Source of the DNA: Anaerolineae bacterium
GTDB taxonomy: Bacteria; Chloroflexota; Anaerolineae; Anaerolineales; Villigracilaceae
Direction of reading: 5' to 3'
DNA: 64,000 bases
Assembly: GCA_021324435.1 (NCBI GenBank)
Contig: JAJPIZ010000017.1
Span: forward strand, 1-64,000
The notes beneath the pieces are model-generated. The model did no database searches and was not told the origin of the DNA. It saw only the letters and a program-made list of their open reading frames with translations. The position numbers were made by a program, and so were the translations under genes. Below are positions 22,857 through 32,070 of this stretch, in pieces; positions within the stretch are counted from its first letter, which is position 1, and each line of letters opens with the position of its first letter.

Positions 22857-24204
22857 GATCCACCTCCGAGAGAACTTCGACCAGCGAGTCGATTTCTTCT
22901 TTTGTGTTCATTTCAGTGACGGCTATCAATAGATTATTTTTCAGCGAGGGATAATCCTGCCCGAGATCGTATCCGCCGAGGATGCCGTGTTCGAGCAGGT
23001 GCGCGTTGACATCTTTCGCCGGGCGGTCGAGGCACAACGCGAACTCGTGGAAGAACGGCTCCCTGAAGCACAACTCCATGCCTTTGATCTTGCTGAGTTG
23101 CTCGGCGGCGTAATGCGCCTTGTGATAACAAAGTTCGGCCACCTGCCTCATGCCGCTCTTGCCAAGCAATGACATATACACCGCAGAAGCCAGCGCCAGC
23201 AAACCTTGATTGGTGCAAATGTTGGAGGTGGCGCGTTCGCGTTTGATGTGTTGTTCGCGCGCAGTGAGGGTGAGCACGTAGGCGCGCTGGCCGCGCGAGT
23301 CAACCGTTTCGCCGACGAGTCGCCCCGCCATTTTGTGGACATACGATTTCTTCGTGGTGAAGAATCCCAGCGATGGGCCGCCGTACCACATCGGGATGCC
23401 AAGCGGCTGGCCGTCGCCGACGACGATATCCGCGTCCATTTCGCCGGGCGTCTTGAACAAAGCCAGCGCGGTGGGATTCGCCACAACGCAGACGAGCGCA
23501 CCTTTGCCGTGCGCCCCCGCGATGAGTTTGGTGTAATCGTAGATGCGACCGAAGAAATCCGGATACTGAACGATGAGCAGCATTGTGTTGTCATCAATGA
23601 GACTCATCAACGCTTCGGGGCCGGACCCGAGGTCGGCGTTCGGGTCGTCTCCGGCTAATTCCAGTTCCATGCCTTGGGTGTACGTGCGGATGACGGCACG
23701 GTATTGCGGATGGACGGTCGGCGAGATCACGACCTTTTTGCGTTTGCCGCGGAATTGCGCCCAAGCCATGTTCACAGCCTCGGCCGCGGCAGTCGCGCCG
23801 TCGTAGTGCGAGGCGTTGGACACTTCCATGCCGGTCAGCGCGGCCATCAATGATTGATATTCAAAGATGGCTTGCAATGTGCCTTGTGAAATCTCCGGCT
23901 GATATGGGGTGTATGCGGTATAGAATTCGCCGCGGCGCAGAACGTGATCCACTACTGAGGGAATGTAGTGGTTGTACATGCCCGCGCCGAGGAAGGAAAT
24001 CAAATCGCCGCGCACATTCTCGTTGCTGGCAGCGATGTCTGCCAGTTCGGCCGCGGCTTCCATTTCGGTCAGCGCGGGTGGCAGGTCAAGTTTGGGAAAG
24101 CGATGTCTGGCGGGCACATCTTTGAAAAGATCATCGAGCGTCTTGACGCCGATGGTCGCCAGCATCGCATCCCGTTCTTTGGGGCTGATGGGAATGTAAG
24201 TCAT
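22849..24204 (-). CDS. gcvPA: Glycine dehydrogenase (decarboxylating) subunit 1
   Basis: 451 residues, the N-terminal half of the split P-protein: FLGAGMYNHYIPSVVDH, YTAYTPYQPEISQGTLQ, and SNASHYDGATAAAEA. It forms a heterotetramer with GcvPB. AAGGAGC just upstream of ATG 24204 marks the start. The 84-base gap to gcvH contains a CAGT-type repeat. Confidence 0.96.
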   Translation of the reverse strand: MTYIPISPKERDAMLATIGVKTLDDLFKDVPARHRFPKLDLPPALTEMEAAAELADIAASNENVRGDLISFLGAGMYNHYIPSVVDHVLRRGEFYTAYTPYQPEISQGTLQAIFEYQSLMAALTGMEVSNASHYDGATAAAEAVNMAWAQFRGKRKKVVISPTVHPQYRAVIRTYTQGMELELAGDDPNADLGSGPEALMSLIDDNTMLLIVQYPDFFGRIYDYTKLIAGAHGKGALVCVVANPTALALFKTPGEMDADIVVGDGQPLGIPMWYGGPSLGFFTTKKSYVHKMAGRLVGETVDSRGQRAYVLTLTAREQHIKRERATSNICTNQGLLALASAVYMSLLGKSGMRQVAELCYHKAHYAAEQLSKIKGMELCFREPFFHEFALCLDRPAKDVNAHLLEHGILGGYDLGQDYPSLKNNLLIAVTEMNTKEEIDSLVEVLSEVDHG

Positions 24205-24221
24205 AGATGCTCCTTCGGAGC

Positions 24222-24290
24222 AGTCATCAGTGACCAGTATTCAGTTGCCAGTTTTACTGTTTACTGCCTACCGGTTACTGAACACTGATT
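24222..24290 (+). repeat. CAGT-type low-complexity repeat
   Basis: Runs such as CAGTCATCAGTGACCAGTATTCAGT and TACTGAACACTGATTAG (each shown only in part) make a string of CAGT/ACTG units between gcvPA and gcvH. Related strings are at 51610-51628, 54087-54112 and inside the DUF92 gene at 58699-58740. It adds a weak hairpin inside the operon. Confidence 0.55.
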
Positions 24291-24666
24291 AGTTCGTTCT
24301 CTCTGCACAATACTTCTCATATGCGGCGGCATCCATCACTTCGCCGGTCTTGCCGCCCTCGACCTTGATCATCCAGGCCGCGCCGTATGGATCGGAGTTC
24401 AGCGTCTCAGGCTTTTGGCTGAGATCTTTATTGACGGCGGTGACTTTGCCGGCCGCGGCGGCATAAATCTCTGCCGAGGCCTTGACCGACTCAACGGAAG
24501 CAATGGCCTTGCCGACCTCGACGGTATCGCCTTCGTCCACCAGGATTTCAACGAAGACGATGTCCGAGAGTTGCGACTGGGCGTAATCGGTGATGCCCAT
24601 CGCGCCCGACGCCGGGTCGAACCATTCATCGGACTTGGTGTACTTGAGATTGGAGGGAGTGTTCAT
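24289..24666 (-). CDS. gcvH: Glycine cleavage system H protein
   Basis: 125 residues. The lipoyl-attachment lysine lies in SVESVKASAEIYA, inside a normal biotinyl-lipoyl fold with DEWFDPASGAMGITDYAQ and SDPYGAAWMIKV. GcvH shuttles the aminomethyl group between P, T and L proteins. ATG 24666 is set by GAGGAG at 24675-24680; earlier in-frame Met codons lie in the riboswitch. First gene of the operon. Confidence 0.95.
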   Translation of the reverse strand: MNTPSNLKYTKSDEWFDPASGAMGITDYAQSQLSDIVFVEILVDEGDTVEVGKAIASVESVKASAEIYAAAAGKVTAVNKDLSQKPETLNSDPYGAAWMIKVEGGKTGEVMDAAAYEKYCAERTN

Positions 24667-24702
24667 CTTTTGTTCTCCTCGTGAGGGAAGATTTGGCGAA
24701 TC

Positions 24703-24733
24703 AAAAAGGCGCACGATAAAACCATCGCGCGCC
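24703..24733 (-). terminator. Terminator of the glycine riboswitch
   Basis: On the minus strand GGCGCGCGAT (24724-24733) pairs with ATCGTGCGCC (24708-24717), loop GGTTTT, then a T run (24703-24707). It directly follows the aptamers and is the likely expression platform that glycine binding switches. Confidence 0.75.
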
Positions 24734-24734
24734 T

Positions 24735-25022
24735 CTGTAATTTGACCTGAGAGATTCATTTAGTTTGATAGTTACATAGTTTTGTAGTTACGTAGTTCAA
24801 CTATCTAAACTACCCAGCTATCAAACTACCGAACTAAATTTTCACCGTCGGTGTCTCGTGTGAGACTTTCCAGAGTGATTCGGAGACAGGGTCCTTTTGC
24901 CTGAGAGTTTCGTCCGGTTTCGCCTGTTCCGGATTTGCACCTTCGGCGCTCTGATCGTAGTGACGACTTCGGTCGTCTACGAGCGACCAACGTCGCTACT
25001 ACCATCTACGAGTCTCTTCCCT
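24735..25022 (-). promoter_or_regulatory. Tandem glycine riboswitch
   Basis: Read on the minus strand, two aptamers follow each other. The first has GAAGAGACTC, GCGCCGAAGGTGCAAATCC and ACTCTCAGGCAAAAGGACC; the second has CTCTGGAAAGTCTC, ACACCGACGGTGAAAA and TCTCTCAGGTCAAATTACAG. These are the conserved blocks of the glycine aptamer pair. Both carry large extra hairpins (see separate entry and finding). Position before gcvH is classical. Confidence 0.88.
24757..24838 (-). repeat. TAGTT-type hairpin inside the second glycine aptamer
   Basis: About 80 bases with ends ATTTAGTT and AACTAAAT, inner TAGTTTGATAG matching CTATCAAACTA, and units such as GTAACTAC. It sits in the third helix of aptamer 2 and resembles 306-372. 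Confidence 0.6.
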
Positions 25023-25046
25023 GCCGTCCGTTCAATTGTTGCTTCC

Positions 25047-25076
25047 ATTCTACGGTTGAGGGGGAGCAAACGTCAA
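25047..25076 (-). promoter_or_regulatory. Promoter of the gcv operon
   Basis: Minus strand TTGACG (25071-25076) and TAGAAT (25047-25052), 18-base spacer, about 25 bases ahead of the first aptamer. Confidence 0.6.
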
Positions 25077-25106
25077 GAGGATAAAGTTCCTGAATTTGAT
25101 GCCGGC

Positions 25107-26438
25107 TCACGGTCCCGGAGTGGAAGCGCCCGCCTGCTTTTGGAGCTGGCGGAGTTTTTGTTGGAGTCCCTGGATGATTTCCCGATACGCCGGATTGTCA
25201 ATCTGGTTTTGGAGTTCGTACGGGTCGGTTTGCAGGTCGTAGAACTCGGATATGTCGCCGATGGTTTCGGAGTAGACGTAGCGATCGGTGTGGGCGGACG
25301 AATAGTAGCCGCGCGGCGGCCAGCCTTCGATGAGCAGGGTATCCCGCCAGGGCCCGCCGTTGAACAGATTGACCATGGACAGGCCGTCCATGTTGGAGGG
25401 GATCGGGATGCCGGCGAGTTGCAGGACGGTCGGAGCGATGTCAATGTTAGCAACGAGGCGATTTTCTGTGTAGGGTTTTGGCACGAGCGGCGGGTAGCGC
25501 ATCGCGAAGGGGACCTTGGTGGCCTCCTCATAAAAACTATTCTTCGACGTGATGCGGTGTTCGCCCCACAACATTCCGTTATCGGAAAGGTAAAGGATGA
25601 CGGTGTTGTCGAGTTGGCCGTTTCGTTTTAGGGCCTCGAAGACCTTTGCGTTGCTCCTGTCAAGCGAGATCAAAGTTAGCAGTTGTTTGCGGCGGAAATT
25701 ATCTACATGTTGTATTGCCTGATCGTCCATGACGTTGTCTTGTATCCATGAAGGCTTGTCGGAGACATCCGCCTCGTTGAAACTGGGCGGACGGAACGCA
25801 GGCAGGTCTTGCAATTTATTGGCGTCTTCATGGGCGGGTGTGGCGGGTTGATGAGGGGCATTGGGCGCGTACAGAAGCACGAACGGCCGCGGATTTTTTG
25901 CCGCTTGATCCAGAAATTGAATGACATAGTCGCCCAGGATGTCGGTGATGTATCCGTTGTGCACGGACCAGATTCCATTGTCGTTGAGATAAGGGTCGTA
26001 ATAATCACTCTCGCCTTTGAAGAAGGACACCCAATAATCAAATTCTGGACGGATTTCTCCCTTCCAGGAATTGAGATATTTCCCCACTAATCCAGTGTAG
26101 TAACCATTCTCGTGCAGGGTGTAGATGAAAGTTGGTTTTTTCAGCGGATCGTCGTTCGTGTGCACGCCGGTGTTGTGGGCATACATTCCTGTCAAAATGC
26201 TGGCGCGGGCGGGACAGCACAGCGGCGTCGTGATAAATCCGTTGGTGAAGGTCACGCCCTGATCGAAGATCACAGATTTTGTCACAGGCATGTAGTCCAT
26301 GGTATCGAAGCGCTGGTCATCGCTGACGATGATCAGAAAGTTTGGGCGTTTCTCATTGAATCGGGGAAGTGTGGCGCAGGACTGTGAAAAAACAAGACCA
26401 ATAAGTACAAGAATCGAAAAAAATTTTCTGCCGGGCAT
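25107..26438 (-). CDS. Sulfatase-family hydrolase, lipoprotein
   Basis: 443 residues. The signal peptide ends GLVFSQSC with a lipobox Cys. The alkaline-phosphatase/sulfatase fold begins FLIIVSDDQRFDTM (metal-binding Asp pair) and has the formylglycine motif CCPARASILTGMYAHN, where the first Cys of C-x-P-x-R would be converted, plus SDNGMLWGEH. It would hydrolyse sulfate esters outside the membrane. ATG 26438 is set by AAGGAG. No maturase gene is in the window. Single gene between the riboswitch promoter and a terminator. Confidence 0.88.
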   Translation of the reverse strand: MPGRKFFSILVLIGLVFSQSCATLPRFNEKRPNFLIIVSDDQRFDTMDYMPVTKSVIFDQGVTFTNGFITTPLCCPARASILTGMYAHNTGVHTNDDPLKKPTFIYTLHENGYYTGLVGKYLNSWKGEIRPEFDYWVSFFKGESDYYDPYLNDNGIWSVHNGYITDILGDYVIQFLDQAAKNPRPFVLLYAPNAPHQPATPAHEDANKLQDLPAFRPPSFNEADVSDKPSWIQDNVMDDQAIQHVDNFRRKQLLTLISLDRSNAKVFEALKRNGQLDNTVILYLSDNGMLWGEHRITSKNSFYEEATKVPFAMRYPPLVPKPYTENRLVANIDIAPTVLQLAGIPIPSNMDGLSMVNLFNGGPWRDTLLIEGWPPRGYYSSAHTDRYVYSETIGDISEFYDLQTDPYELQNQIDNPAYREIIQGLQQKLRQLQKQAGASTPGP

Positions 26439-26505
26439 TATTCTCTCCTTATGAAGTGCGGACAGATTGTACCAGCGGTTTTTCTTTTTCGGTTTCTGTA
26501 AAAAT

Positions 26506-26537
26506 AAAAGAGCCTGCTGAAAACAGCAGGCTCTTTT
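26506..26537. terminator. Terminator downstream of the DUF4870 gene
   Basis: AAAAGAGCCTGCTG (26506-26519) pairs with CAGCAGGCTCTTTT (26524-26537), loop AAAA. A/T runs on both sides. Confidence 0.88.
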
Positions 26538-26553
26538 CAAACGGAGAAATAAA

Positions 26554-26889
26554 CTAGACCCAGCCCTGATTCTTGATGAAGTTTGTAATGACCGGGATTT
26601 CGAACATCTGGCCTTGATACGCAAGATAGGCCCAATAGAAGAAAACAAGCCAGAGCAAAGGCACGCACAGACCGCCGAAGCCAATCGTCACAGCTGTGAT
26701 GATCGTGGAAAGAATGATAAAGACCACGTTCGCGGCGATGGACTGTACGGCATGGAACTTGATGAATGGGCGGTTTTTCTTATCTTCCATGAAGAGAACG
26801 ATGATGGCAACCAGAACGATCGGGTAGCCGAGGGCGGCCCAGAGTTTATCGTCGCTGGTGACATCAGTGGACATAGGTGCTTGGGACAT
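26554..26889 (-). CDS. DUF4870-family membrane protein
   Basis: 111 residues with three or four membrane segments: LWAALGYPIVLVAIIVLFM, then the cytoplasmic RPFIKFHAVQSI typical of DUF4870, then two more hydrophobic runs. ATG 26889 is set by AGGAGGA. Function unknown. Confidence 0.8.
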   Translation of the reverse strand: MSQAPMSTDVTSDDKLWAALGYPIVLVAIIVLFMEDKKNRPFIKFHAVQSIAANVVFIILSTIITAVTIGFGGLCVPLLWLVFFYWAYLAYQGQMFEIPVITNFIKNQGWV

Positions 26890-26929
26890 AGGTTGTTCCT
26901 CCTGAACTGGTCTGATTGAGATTTCGGCT

Positions 26930-26958
26930 ATTGTACAACCAATCCAATCAAAGCGCAA
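26930..26958 (-). promoter_or_regulatory. Likely promoter of the DUF4870 gene
   Basis: Minus strand TTGCGC (26953-26958) and TACAAT (26930-26935), spacer 17. Confidence 0.5.
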
Positions 26959-27091
26959 CAAATTGCAAATGGACAAGAGTACTACTGTGCTACCGCGCAC
27001 TGCGGAAAGTTCTGAATGGCACGAATGCAACCGCCCTGATTTTGTAAATTCAAAATTATGAGTTCAAGCAAAAAGCAGTAAAATGCACTTG

Positions 27092-28000
27092 ATGACTCGT
27101 ATCGTTTTTATGGGCTCGCCTGATTTTGCCGCGCCCAGTCTGCAGGCCCTGGCGCGGCACTATCACATTGTGGGTGTGGTGACTCAACCAGATCGTCAGG
27201 CGGGACGCGGCCGCGAGATGAAATCCCCTCCGATCAAGAAGCTGGCGCTTGAGCTCGGACTTCCCATCATTCAACCGGAAAAACTGCGCGACCCTTCTGC
27301 CATGGACCAACTCCGCCTCTGGGCCCCGGACCTGATCGTGGTCGCCGCGTTCGGGCAGATTCTTCGTCCCGAAGTTCTCGCTCTCCCCCCGCGCGGATGC
27401 GTCAATGTTCACGCGTCGTTATTGCCGCGCTGGCGCGGCGCGGCTCCGATTCAGGCCGCACTCCTTGCAGGCGATTCACAAACAGGCGTGACTATCATGC
27501 TGATGGACAAAGGCGTGGATACCGGCGCGATCATCTCGCAATCGGCCATTCCAATTGAAACTGATGATACTGGTGGATCGTTGTTCGAAAAATTGTCGCG
27601 CCTCGGCGCGGATCTGTTGATCGAGACTCTGCCGCGTTACATCTCCGGCGAGTTGCGGCCACAGCCGCAGAACGACAGTGAGGCAACGTATGCTCCCATG
27701 TTGAAAAAAGAAGACGGCCTGCTCGATTTCACACTTTCCGCGGGAGAGCTGGCGCGGCGCGTGCGGGCATTTAATCCGTGGCCGGGCGCGTTCATGAATT
27801 TTGACGGAACCCTGCTGAAAATTCATCGCGCGCACGCGGAGGCAGGAGAGGCCTCGGTAGGGCGGAGGCTGATTGTTCGAGGGCAGGCCGCGGTCGGCGC
27901 GCGAGGCGGGGTTCTTATCCTGGATGAGGTGCAACCCGCCGGGAAGAAGCCTATGAGCGGTACGTCCTTCTTATCCGGCGCGCGCAATTGGGAAAGTTAG
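27092..28000 (+). CDS. fmt: Methionyl-tRNA formyltransferase
   Basis: 302 residues. RIVFMGSPDFAAPSL starts the 10-formyl-THF-binding fold; NVHASLLPRWRGAAPIQ is the catalytic signature (Asn, His) and MDKGVDTGAI follows; the C-terminal OB-like part begins near 205. It formylates initiator Met-tRNA. I prefer ATG 27092, matching the family start; ATG 27083 is in frame. No clear ribosome site. def, its usual partner, is not adjacent. Confidence 0.95.
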   Translation: MTRIVFMGSPDFAAPSLQALARHYHIVGVVTQPDRQAGRGREMKSPPIKKLALELGLPIIQPEKLRDPSAMDQLRLWAPDLIVVAAFGQILRPEVLALPPRGCVNVHASLLPRWRGAAPIQAALLAGDSQTGVTIMLMDKGVDTGAIISQSAIPIETDDTGGSLFEKLSRLGADLLIETLPRYISGELRPQPQNDSEATYAPMLKKEDGLLDFTLSAGELARRVRAFNPWPGAFMNFDGTLLKIHRAHAEAGEASVGRRLIVRGQAAVGARGGVLILDEVQPAGKKPMSGTSFLSGARNWES

Positions 28001-28058
28001 TATCCAATTTCGCCAGGCGGGGTTTTGATAGGCGTACTCAAATTTGCAAGGAGGATCA

Positions 28059-28763
28059 ATGTTTAATTTCAAAGTATTTCTGGCTGAATTGATCGGAACA
28101 TTTGCACTTGTTTTTGTTGGTTCGGCCTCTGCTGTATATGGCGCGACTTTGCTGGGGGTGGCATTGGCGCATGGCATTGTAGTGTTGGTCTTTGTTTATG
28201 CATTTGGGCATATCTCAGGCACACATGTAAATCCTGCGGTCACGTTTGGTCTCGCGTTGAACGGAACAGTGAAATGGAGTGAAGCGATTGTTTATTGGAT
28301 CGCACAATTCCTGGGCGCGATCATTGCCGCATTCCTGCTTCGTCAGTTGATTGTTTTGGTGAGCGCTGATGCCTTTAGCAAGAGCGCGACGTCGGGCCTT
28401 CTTACGGCTCAATATCCCTATTACGCGATGGGCGTCGAGGCTCTATTGACTTTCTTCCTGGTCAATACGGTCCTGCATACTGCGGTGGCCGGTAGAGGCG
28501 GCGCCCTTGCCGGCGTGGCCATTGGTTTGACGCTGACGCTCAACATTCTCGCAGGCGGCCCATTGACTGGCGCGTCCTTCAACCCGGCGCGCACCTTTGG
28601 CCCGGCGTTGTTCACCGGTGATTTCACTCACCCCATGACCTATTTGATTTATTTCCTTGGCCCAATCGCCGGGTCTGTGGTGGCTGTGGGAACGTTCCGA
28701 TATTTGAACGCCCACGAAGTAGATGAGGTTGACGCAAAGAAAAAGGCGCCTCGCCGCAAGTGA
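28059..28763 (+). CDS. MIP-family channel (aquaporin type)
   Basis: 234 residues with six membrane helices and both half-helix motifs: HVNPAVTFG (first NPA) and FNPARTFGPAL (second NPA). Glycerol facilitators usually have Asp after the second NPAR; here it is Thr, as in water channels. Gene context (glpK, glpD downstream) would suggest glycerol uptake, so substrate is open. AAGGAGGA at 28048-28055 sets ATG 28059. A terminator separates it from glpK. Confidence 0.9.
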   Translation: MFNFKVFLAELIGTFALVFVGSASAVYGATLLGVALAHGIVVLVFVYAFGHISGTHVNPAVTFGLALNGTVKWSEAIVYWIAQFLGAIIAAFLLRQLIVLVSADAFSKSATSGLLTAQYPYYAMGVEALLTFFLVNTVLHTAVAGRGGALAGVAIGLTLTLNILAGGPLTGASFNPARTFGPALFTGDFTHPMTYLIYFLGPIAGSVVAVGTFRYLNAHEVDEVDAKKKAPRRK

Positions 28764-28780
28764 CAGCAATCCGCGTTGCG

Positions 28781-28809
28781 AACAGGACTGACCTGATGTC
28801 AGTCCTGTT
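28781..28809 (+). terminator. Terminator after the aquaporin gene
   Basis: AACAGGACTGAC (28781-28792) pairs with GTCAGTCCTGTT (28798-28809), loop CTGAT, then TTGTTTT. Confidence 0.88.
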
Positions 28810-28841
28810 TTGTTTTACAATATGACTGCAAAGGAGGCGTG

Positions 28842-30347
28842 ATGCCCAAATACGTCGCCGCGATTGATCAAGGCACGACCAGCACTCGTTTCATTATTTT
28901 TGATCATGGGGGAAATGTCGTTGCCGTGGACCAGAAGGAACATCGGCAAATTTATCCCAAACCGGGTTGGGTGGAACATGATCCGCTGGAGGTTTGGAAA
29001 CGGACTCAAGAGGTAATCGCAGGTGCATTGAATAAAGTATTCAGCGATCAATTATCAGTGTCCGGTGACATCGCCGCGATTGGCGTCACAAATCAACGTG
29101 AGACGACGGTCGTTTGGGAAAAAGAAACGGGGCGGCCAATCTACAATGCCATTGTCTGGCAGGACACGCGCACGGATTCAATCTGCGCTGAACTTGCAAA
29201 AGACGGGGGTCAGGATCGTCTCCGCACGAAGACCGGTTTGCCCCTCGCGACATATTTCTCCGGCCCGAAGATCAAATGGATTTTGGACAACGTGCCCGGC
29301 GCGCGGGCGAGGGCTGAAAACGGCGAATTGCTTTTTGGAAATATGGATACGTGGATCATTTGGAATCTGACCGGCGCACACGTCACGGATGTGACCAACG
29401 CCTCGCGCACGCTGTTGATGAATCTCAACACTTTAGATTGGGATGATGAGATTTTGAAGTTGCTCGATATTCCACGCGCCATTCTTCCCGAAATTAAATC
29501 TTCTTCCGAAATTTATGGCCGCGTAGAGGTGAAGCATGCTTCACCTCTACAAAATATCCCTGTTTGCGGCGACCTCGGCGATCAACAGGCCGCGTTGTTC
29601 GGTCAGACCTGCTATTCAGCGGGCGAGGCCAAGAACACGTATGGCACTGGCTGTTTCATGCTCTTGAACACCGGTGAAAAACCTGTGCCGTCGAAATCCG
29701 GTCTGCTCACGACGCTCGGATACAAGATTGGAGGCCGGAAAGCCGTCTACGCCCTCGAGGGTTCGATTGCAATCACGGGCGCGCTGGTTCAGTGGCTGAG
29801 AGATAATTTGGGCCTCATCCGTCAATCGTCCGAGATTGAGGCGTTGGCGAGAACGGTCGAAGATAACGGCGGCATTTATTTTGTCCCGGCCTTTTCCGGT
29901 CTGTTTGCGCTGTATTGGAGGTCCGATGCGCGCGGTGTAATCGTCGGCTTGACGCGTTACGTCAACAAGGGGCACATTGCCCGCGCCGCGCTGGAAGCGA
30001 CCGCGTTCCAAACGCGTGAAGTGCTCGACGCGATGGAAAAAGATTCGGGCGTCAGACTCACCACGTTGAAGGTGGATGGCGGCATGGTCTTCGATGAATT
30101 GCTGATGCAATTTCAATCGGATATTTTGAATGTGCCGGTTGTACGGCCCAAGGTGGCGGAGACCACTGCGCTCGGCGCCGCCTACGCCGCGGGGCTGGCC
30201 ATCGGCTTTTGGAAAGACTTTGATGAATTGCGCGCTAACTGGGGCAAAGATAAAGAGTGGAAACCTAAAATGAACACGGGTGTTCGCGAGCGACTGTATA
30301 ATGAATGGAAGAAGGCGGTGACACGTACATTCGATTGGGTCGAATAA
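28842..30347 (+). CDS. glpK: Glycerol kinase
   Basis: 501 residues, FGGY carbohydrate-kinase family. [16 protein letters not shown] is the ATP-phosphate loop, AIVWQDTRT follows, and [10 protein letters not shown] and [14 protein letters not shown] are family signatures. It makes sn-glycerol 3-phosphate from glycerol and ATP. ATG 28842 follows AAGGAGG (28831-28837). An exact 28-base palindrome is embedded in frame at 29523-29550, in a loop before the [12 protein letters not shown] motif. glpD follows directly. Confidence 0.96.
   Translation: MPKYVAAIDQGTTSTRFIIFDHGGNVVAVDQKEHRQIYPKPGWVEHDPLEVWKRTQEVIAGALNKVFSDQLSVSGDIAAIGVTNQRETTVVWEKETGRPIYNAIVWQDTRTDSICAELAKDGGQDRLRTKTGLPLATYFSGPKIKWILDNVPGARARAENGELLFGNMDTWIIWNLTGAHVTDVTNASRTLLMNLNTLDWDDEILKLLDIPRAILPEIKSSSEIYGRVEVKHASPLQNIPVCGDLGDQQAALFGQTCYSAGEAKNTYGTGCFMLLNTGEKPVPSKSGLLTTLGYKIGGRKAVYALEGSIAITGALVQWLRDNLGLIRQSSEIEALARTVEDNGGIYFVPAFSGLFALYWRSDARGVIVGLTRYVNKGHIARAALEATAFQTREVLDAMEKDSGVRLTTLKVDGGMVFDELLMQFQSDILNVPVVRPKVAETTALGAAYAAGLAIGFWKDFDELRANWGKDKEWKPKMNTGVRERLYNEWKKAVTRTFDWVE
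29523..29550. repeat. Perfect 28-base palindrome inside glpK
   Basis: GTAGAGGTGAAGCA and TGCTTCACCTCTAC are exact complements with no loop. In frame it encodes [10 protein letters not shown]-type residues at a place where other glycerol kinases have a short variable loop. It looks like an inserted repeat unit. Confidence 0.7.
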
Positions 30348-30372
30348 CGAGTATCGAATATCGAAAACCAAA
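30344..30372 (+). repeat. TATCGA-type repeat between glpK and glpD
   Basis: ATAACGAGTATCGAATATCG is a short string of TATCGA units that fills the gap. A related string is at 53238-53279. No ribosome site for glpD is visible in it. Confidence 0.5.
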
Positions 30373-30373
30373 C

Positions 30374-32065
30374 ATGAACCGTAATGAAACTCTTTCTGCT
30401 TTGAAAAACGAGCCTGATGTCTCCGTGCTGATCGTCGGAGGGGGGATCAACGGCATTGGCGCGTTTCGCGATCTGGCTCTCAACGGCGTGGACGTGCTTC
30501 TGATTGACCGCGCCGATTTTTGTTCGGGGGCGAGCGCGGCTTCGTCACATATGGCACACGGTGGGATTCGCTATCTTGAAAATGGCGAGTTCCGTCTTGT
30601 GCGTGAGGCAGTAGGCGAACGCAACCGCCTGATTCAAAATGCGCCGCATCTCGTTCGTCCTTTGCCGACCACGGTTCCCATTTTTAAGTTTTTCTCCGGT
30701 CTGTTCAACGCGCCGTTGAAATTTTTACATTTGCTGGACAAGCCCTCAGAACGCGGCGCGCTTGTGATCAAAGTTGGCCTGATGTTGTATGATGCTTACA
30801 CGGGGAAAAATCGTATCGTGCCGCGCCATCAATTTCTCAATCGCGCCGACTCGCTGACGCGTTGGAAAGAACTCAATCCGCACATCATCAACACGGCCAC
30901 TTATTATGACGGCGCGATCCTTCAACCCGAACGTCTCGGCCTCGAATTGATTCTGGATGCGGAAGCGGAGAACCCGAATGCGCGCGCGATCAATTATATG
31001 AGCCTCGTCAGCGGAAGCGGTGATACGCTTCTTCTTCGGGACGAGTTGGCGGATACCGTTTACGAAGTGAGACCGCGTCTGGTCGTCAACGCCGCGGGCC
31101 CGTGGATTGACTTTGCGAATCACAGTCTCGGGCTCTCCACGCGCTTCATTGGCGGCACGAAAGGTTCGCATCTCGTTCTCGACCATCCCGAATTGCGCGC
31201 GGCAATTGGCGATCACGAATTCTTTTTCGAGAATAAGGATGGCCGCATCGTATTGATCTTTCCGTTGTATGACCGCGTGCTGATTGGCACGTCGGATATT
31301 CCCATCGAGAATCCTGATGAAGCGCGGTGTACTGATGAGGAAGTGGACTATTTCCTCGAGATGGTGGCGCGCGTCTTTCCATCCATGAAAGTGACGCGCG
31401 ACCACATCGTCTTCCGTTTTAGCGGAGTCCGGCCGCTGGCGGCCAGCCACGCGAAAACGACCGGTCAGATCACGCGCGATCACACTATCGAAGTTATCAG
31501 CGGCGAGTGGACCGGGCTAACCTTTCCAGTCTACTCGCTGATCGGCGGCAAGTGGACTTCGTTCCGCGCCTTCTCGGAACAAGTGACGGACAAGGCTCTA
31601 ACCTTTCTGGGCAGGACGCGGCAGAAAGATACACGGTCTCTGCCCATCGGCGGCGGGCGCGGTTATCCGTCAACGTCGGAAGGCATAAAACGTTTTGTGG
31701 ACGGCGTCGCGGCGTGGACTGGCTTGCCTGTTGAGCGTGTGCAGACCTTGTTCGAACGATACGGTACGCGCGTTGAACAGATTGCAGGCTTCATCAGCCG
31801 CGGCACAGACAGCCCATTGAAATCATTGCCTGATTACAGCCGCCGCGAGATTGGCTTCCTTGCTCAAAATGAAAAAATCATTCATTTGGATGATCTGCTT
31901 TTGCGGCGCTCCATGCTGGCGATGCTCGGAAAGTTGACGCGCGAAATCGTTGATGAAATTGCAGACGCGTTGGCCGAGTCGCTCAATTGGGAGGGAGGGC
32001 GGCGAAAGACCGAAGTGGAGCGAACGCTCCAGATATTGGCAGACCGGCACGGGGTCCGGCTGTGA
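30374..32065 (+). CDS. glpD: Aerobic glycerol-3-phosphate dehydrogenase
   Basis: 563 residues. SVLIVGGGINGIGAFRDLA is the FAD-binding loop; SHMAHGGIRYLE, VVNAAGPW and RFSGVRPLA are GlpD signatures. It oxidises glycerol 3-phosphate to dihydroxyacetone phosphate at the membrane, feeding electrons to quinone. ATG 30374 matches the usual family start; the frame is open into the end of glpK. Ends with a strong terminator. Confidence 0.95.
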   Translation: MNRNETLSALKNEPDVSVLIVGGGINGIGAFRDLALNGVDVLLIDRADFCSGASAASSHMAHGGIRYLENGEFRLVREAVGERNRLIQNAPHLVRPLPTTVPIFKFFSGLFNAPLKFLHLLDKPSERGALVIKVGLMLYDAYTGKNRIVPRHQFLNRADSLTRWKELNPHIINTATYYDGAILQPERLGLELILDAEAENPNARAINYMSLVSGSGDTLLLRDELADTVYEVRPRLVVNAAGPWIDFANHSLGLSTRFIGGTKGSHLVLDHPELRAAIGDHEFFFENKDGRIVLIFPLYDRVLIGTSDIPIENPDEARCTDEEVDYFLEMVARVFPSMKVTRDHIVFRFSGVRPLAASHAKTTGQITRDHTIEVISGEWTGLTFPVYSLIGGKWTSFRAFSEQVTDKALTFLGRTRQKDTRSLPIGGGRGYPSTSEGIKRFVDGVAAWTGLPVERVQTLFERYGTRVEQIAGFISRGTDSPLKSLPDYSRREIGFLAQNEKIIHLDDLLLRRSMLAMLGKLTREIVDEIADALAESLNWEGGRRKTEVERTLQILADRHGVRL

Positions 32066-32070
32066 AGCGG

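Noticed and set aside
24700-25100. CRISPR-like repeats in the gap before gcvH
   Set aside because: Repeating units are short, variable and not separated by equal spacers; the glycine aptamer blocks explain the region.
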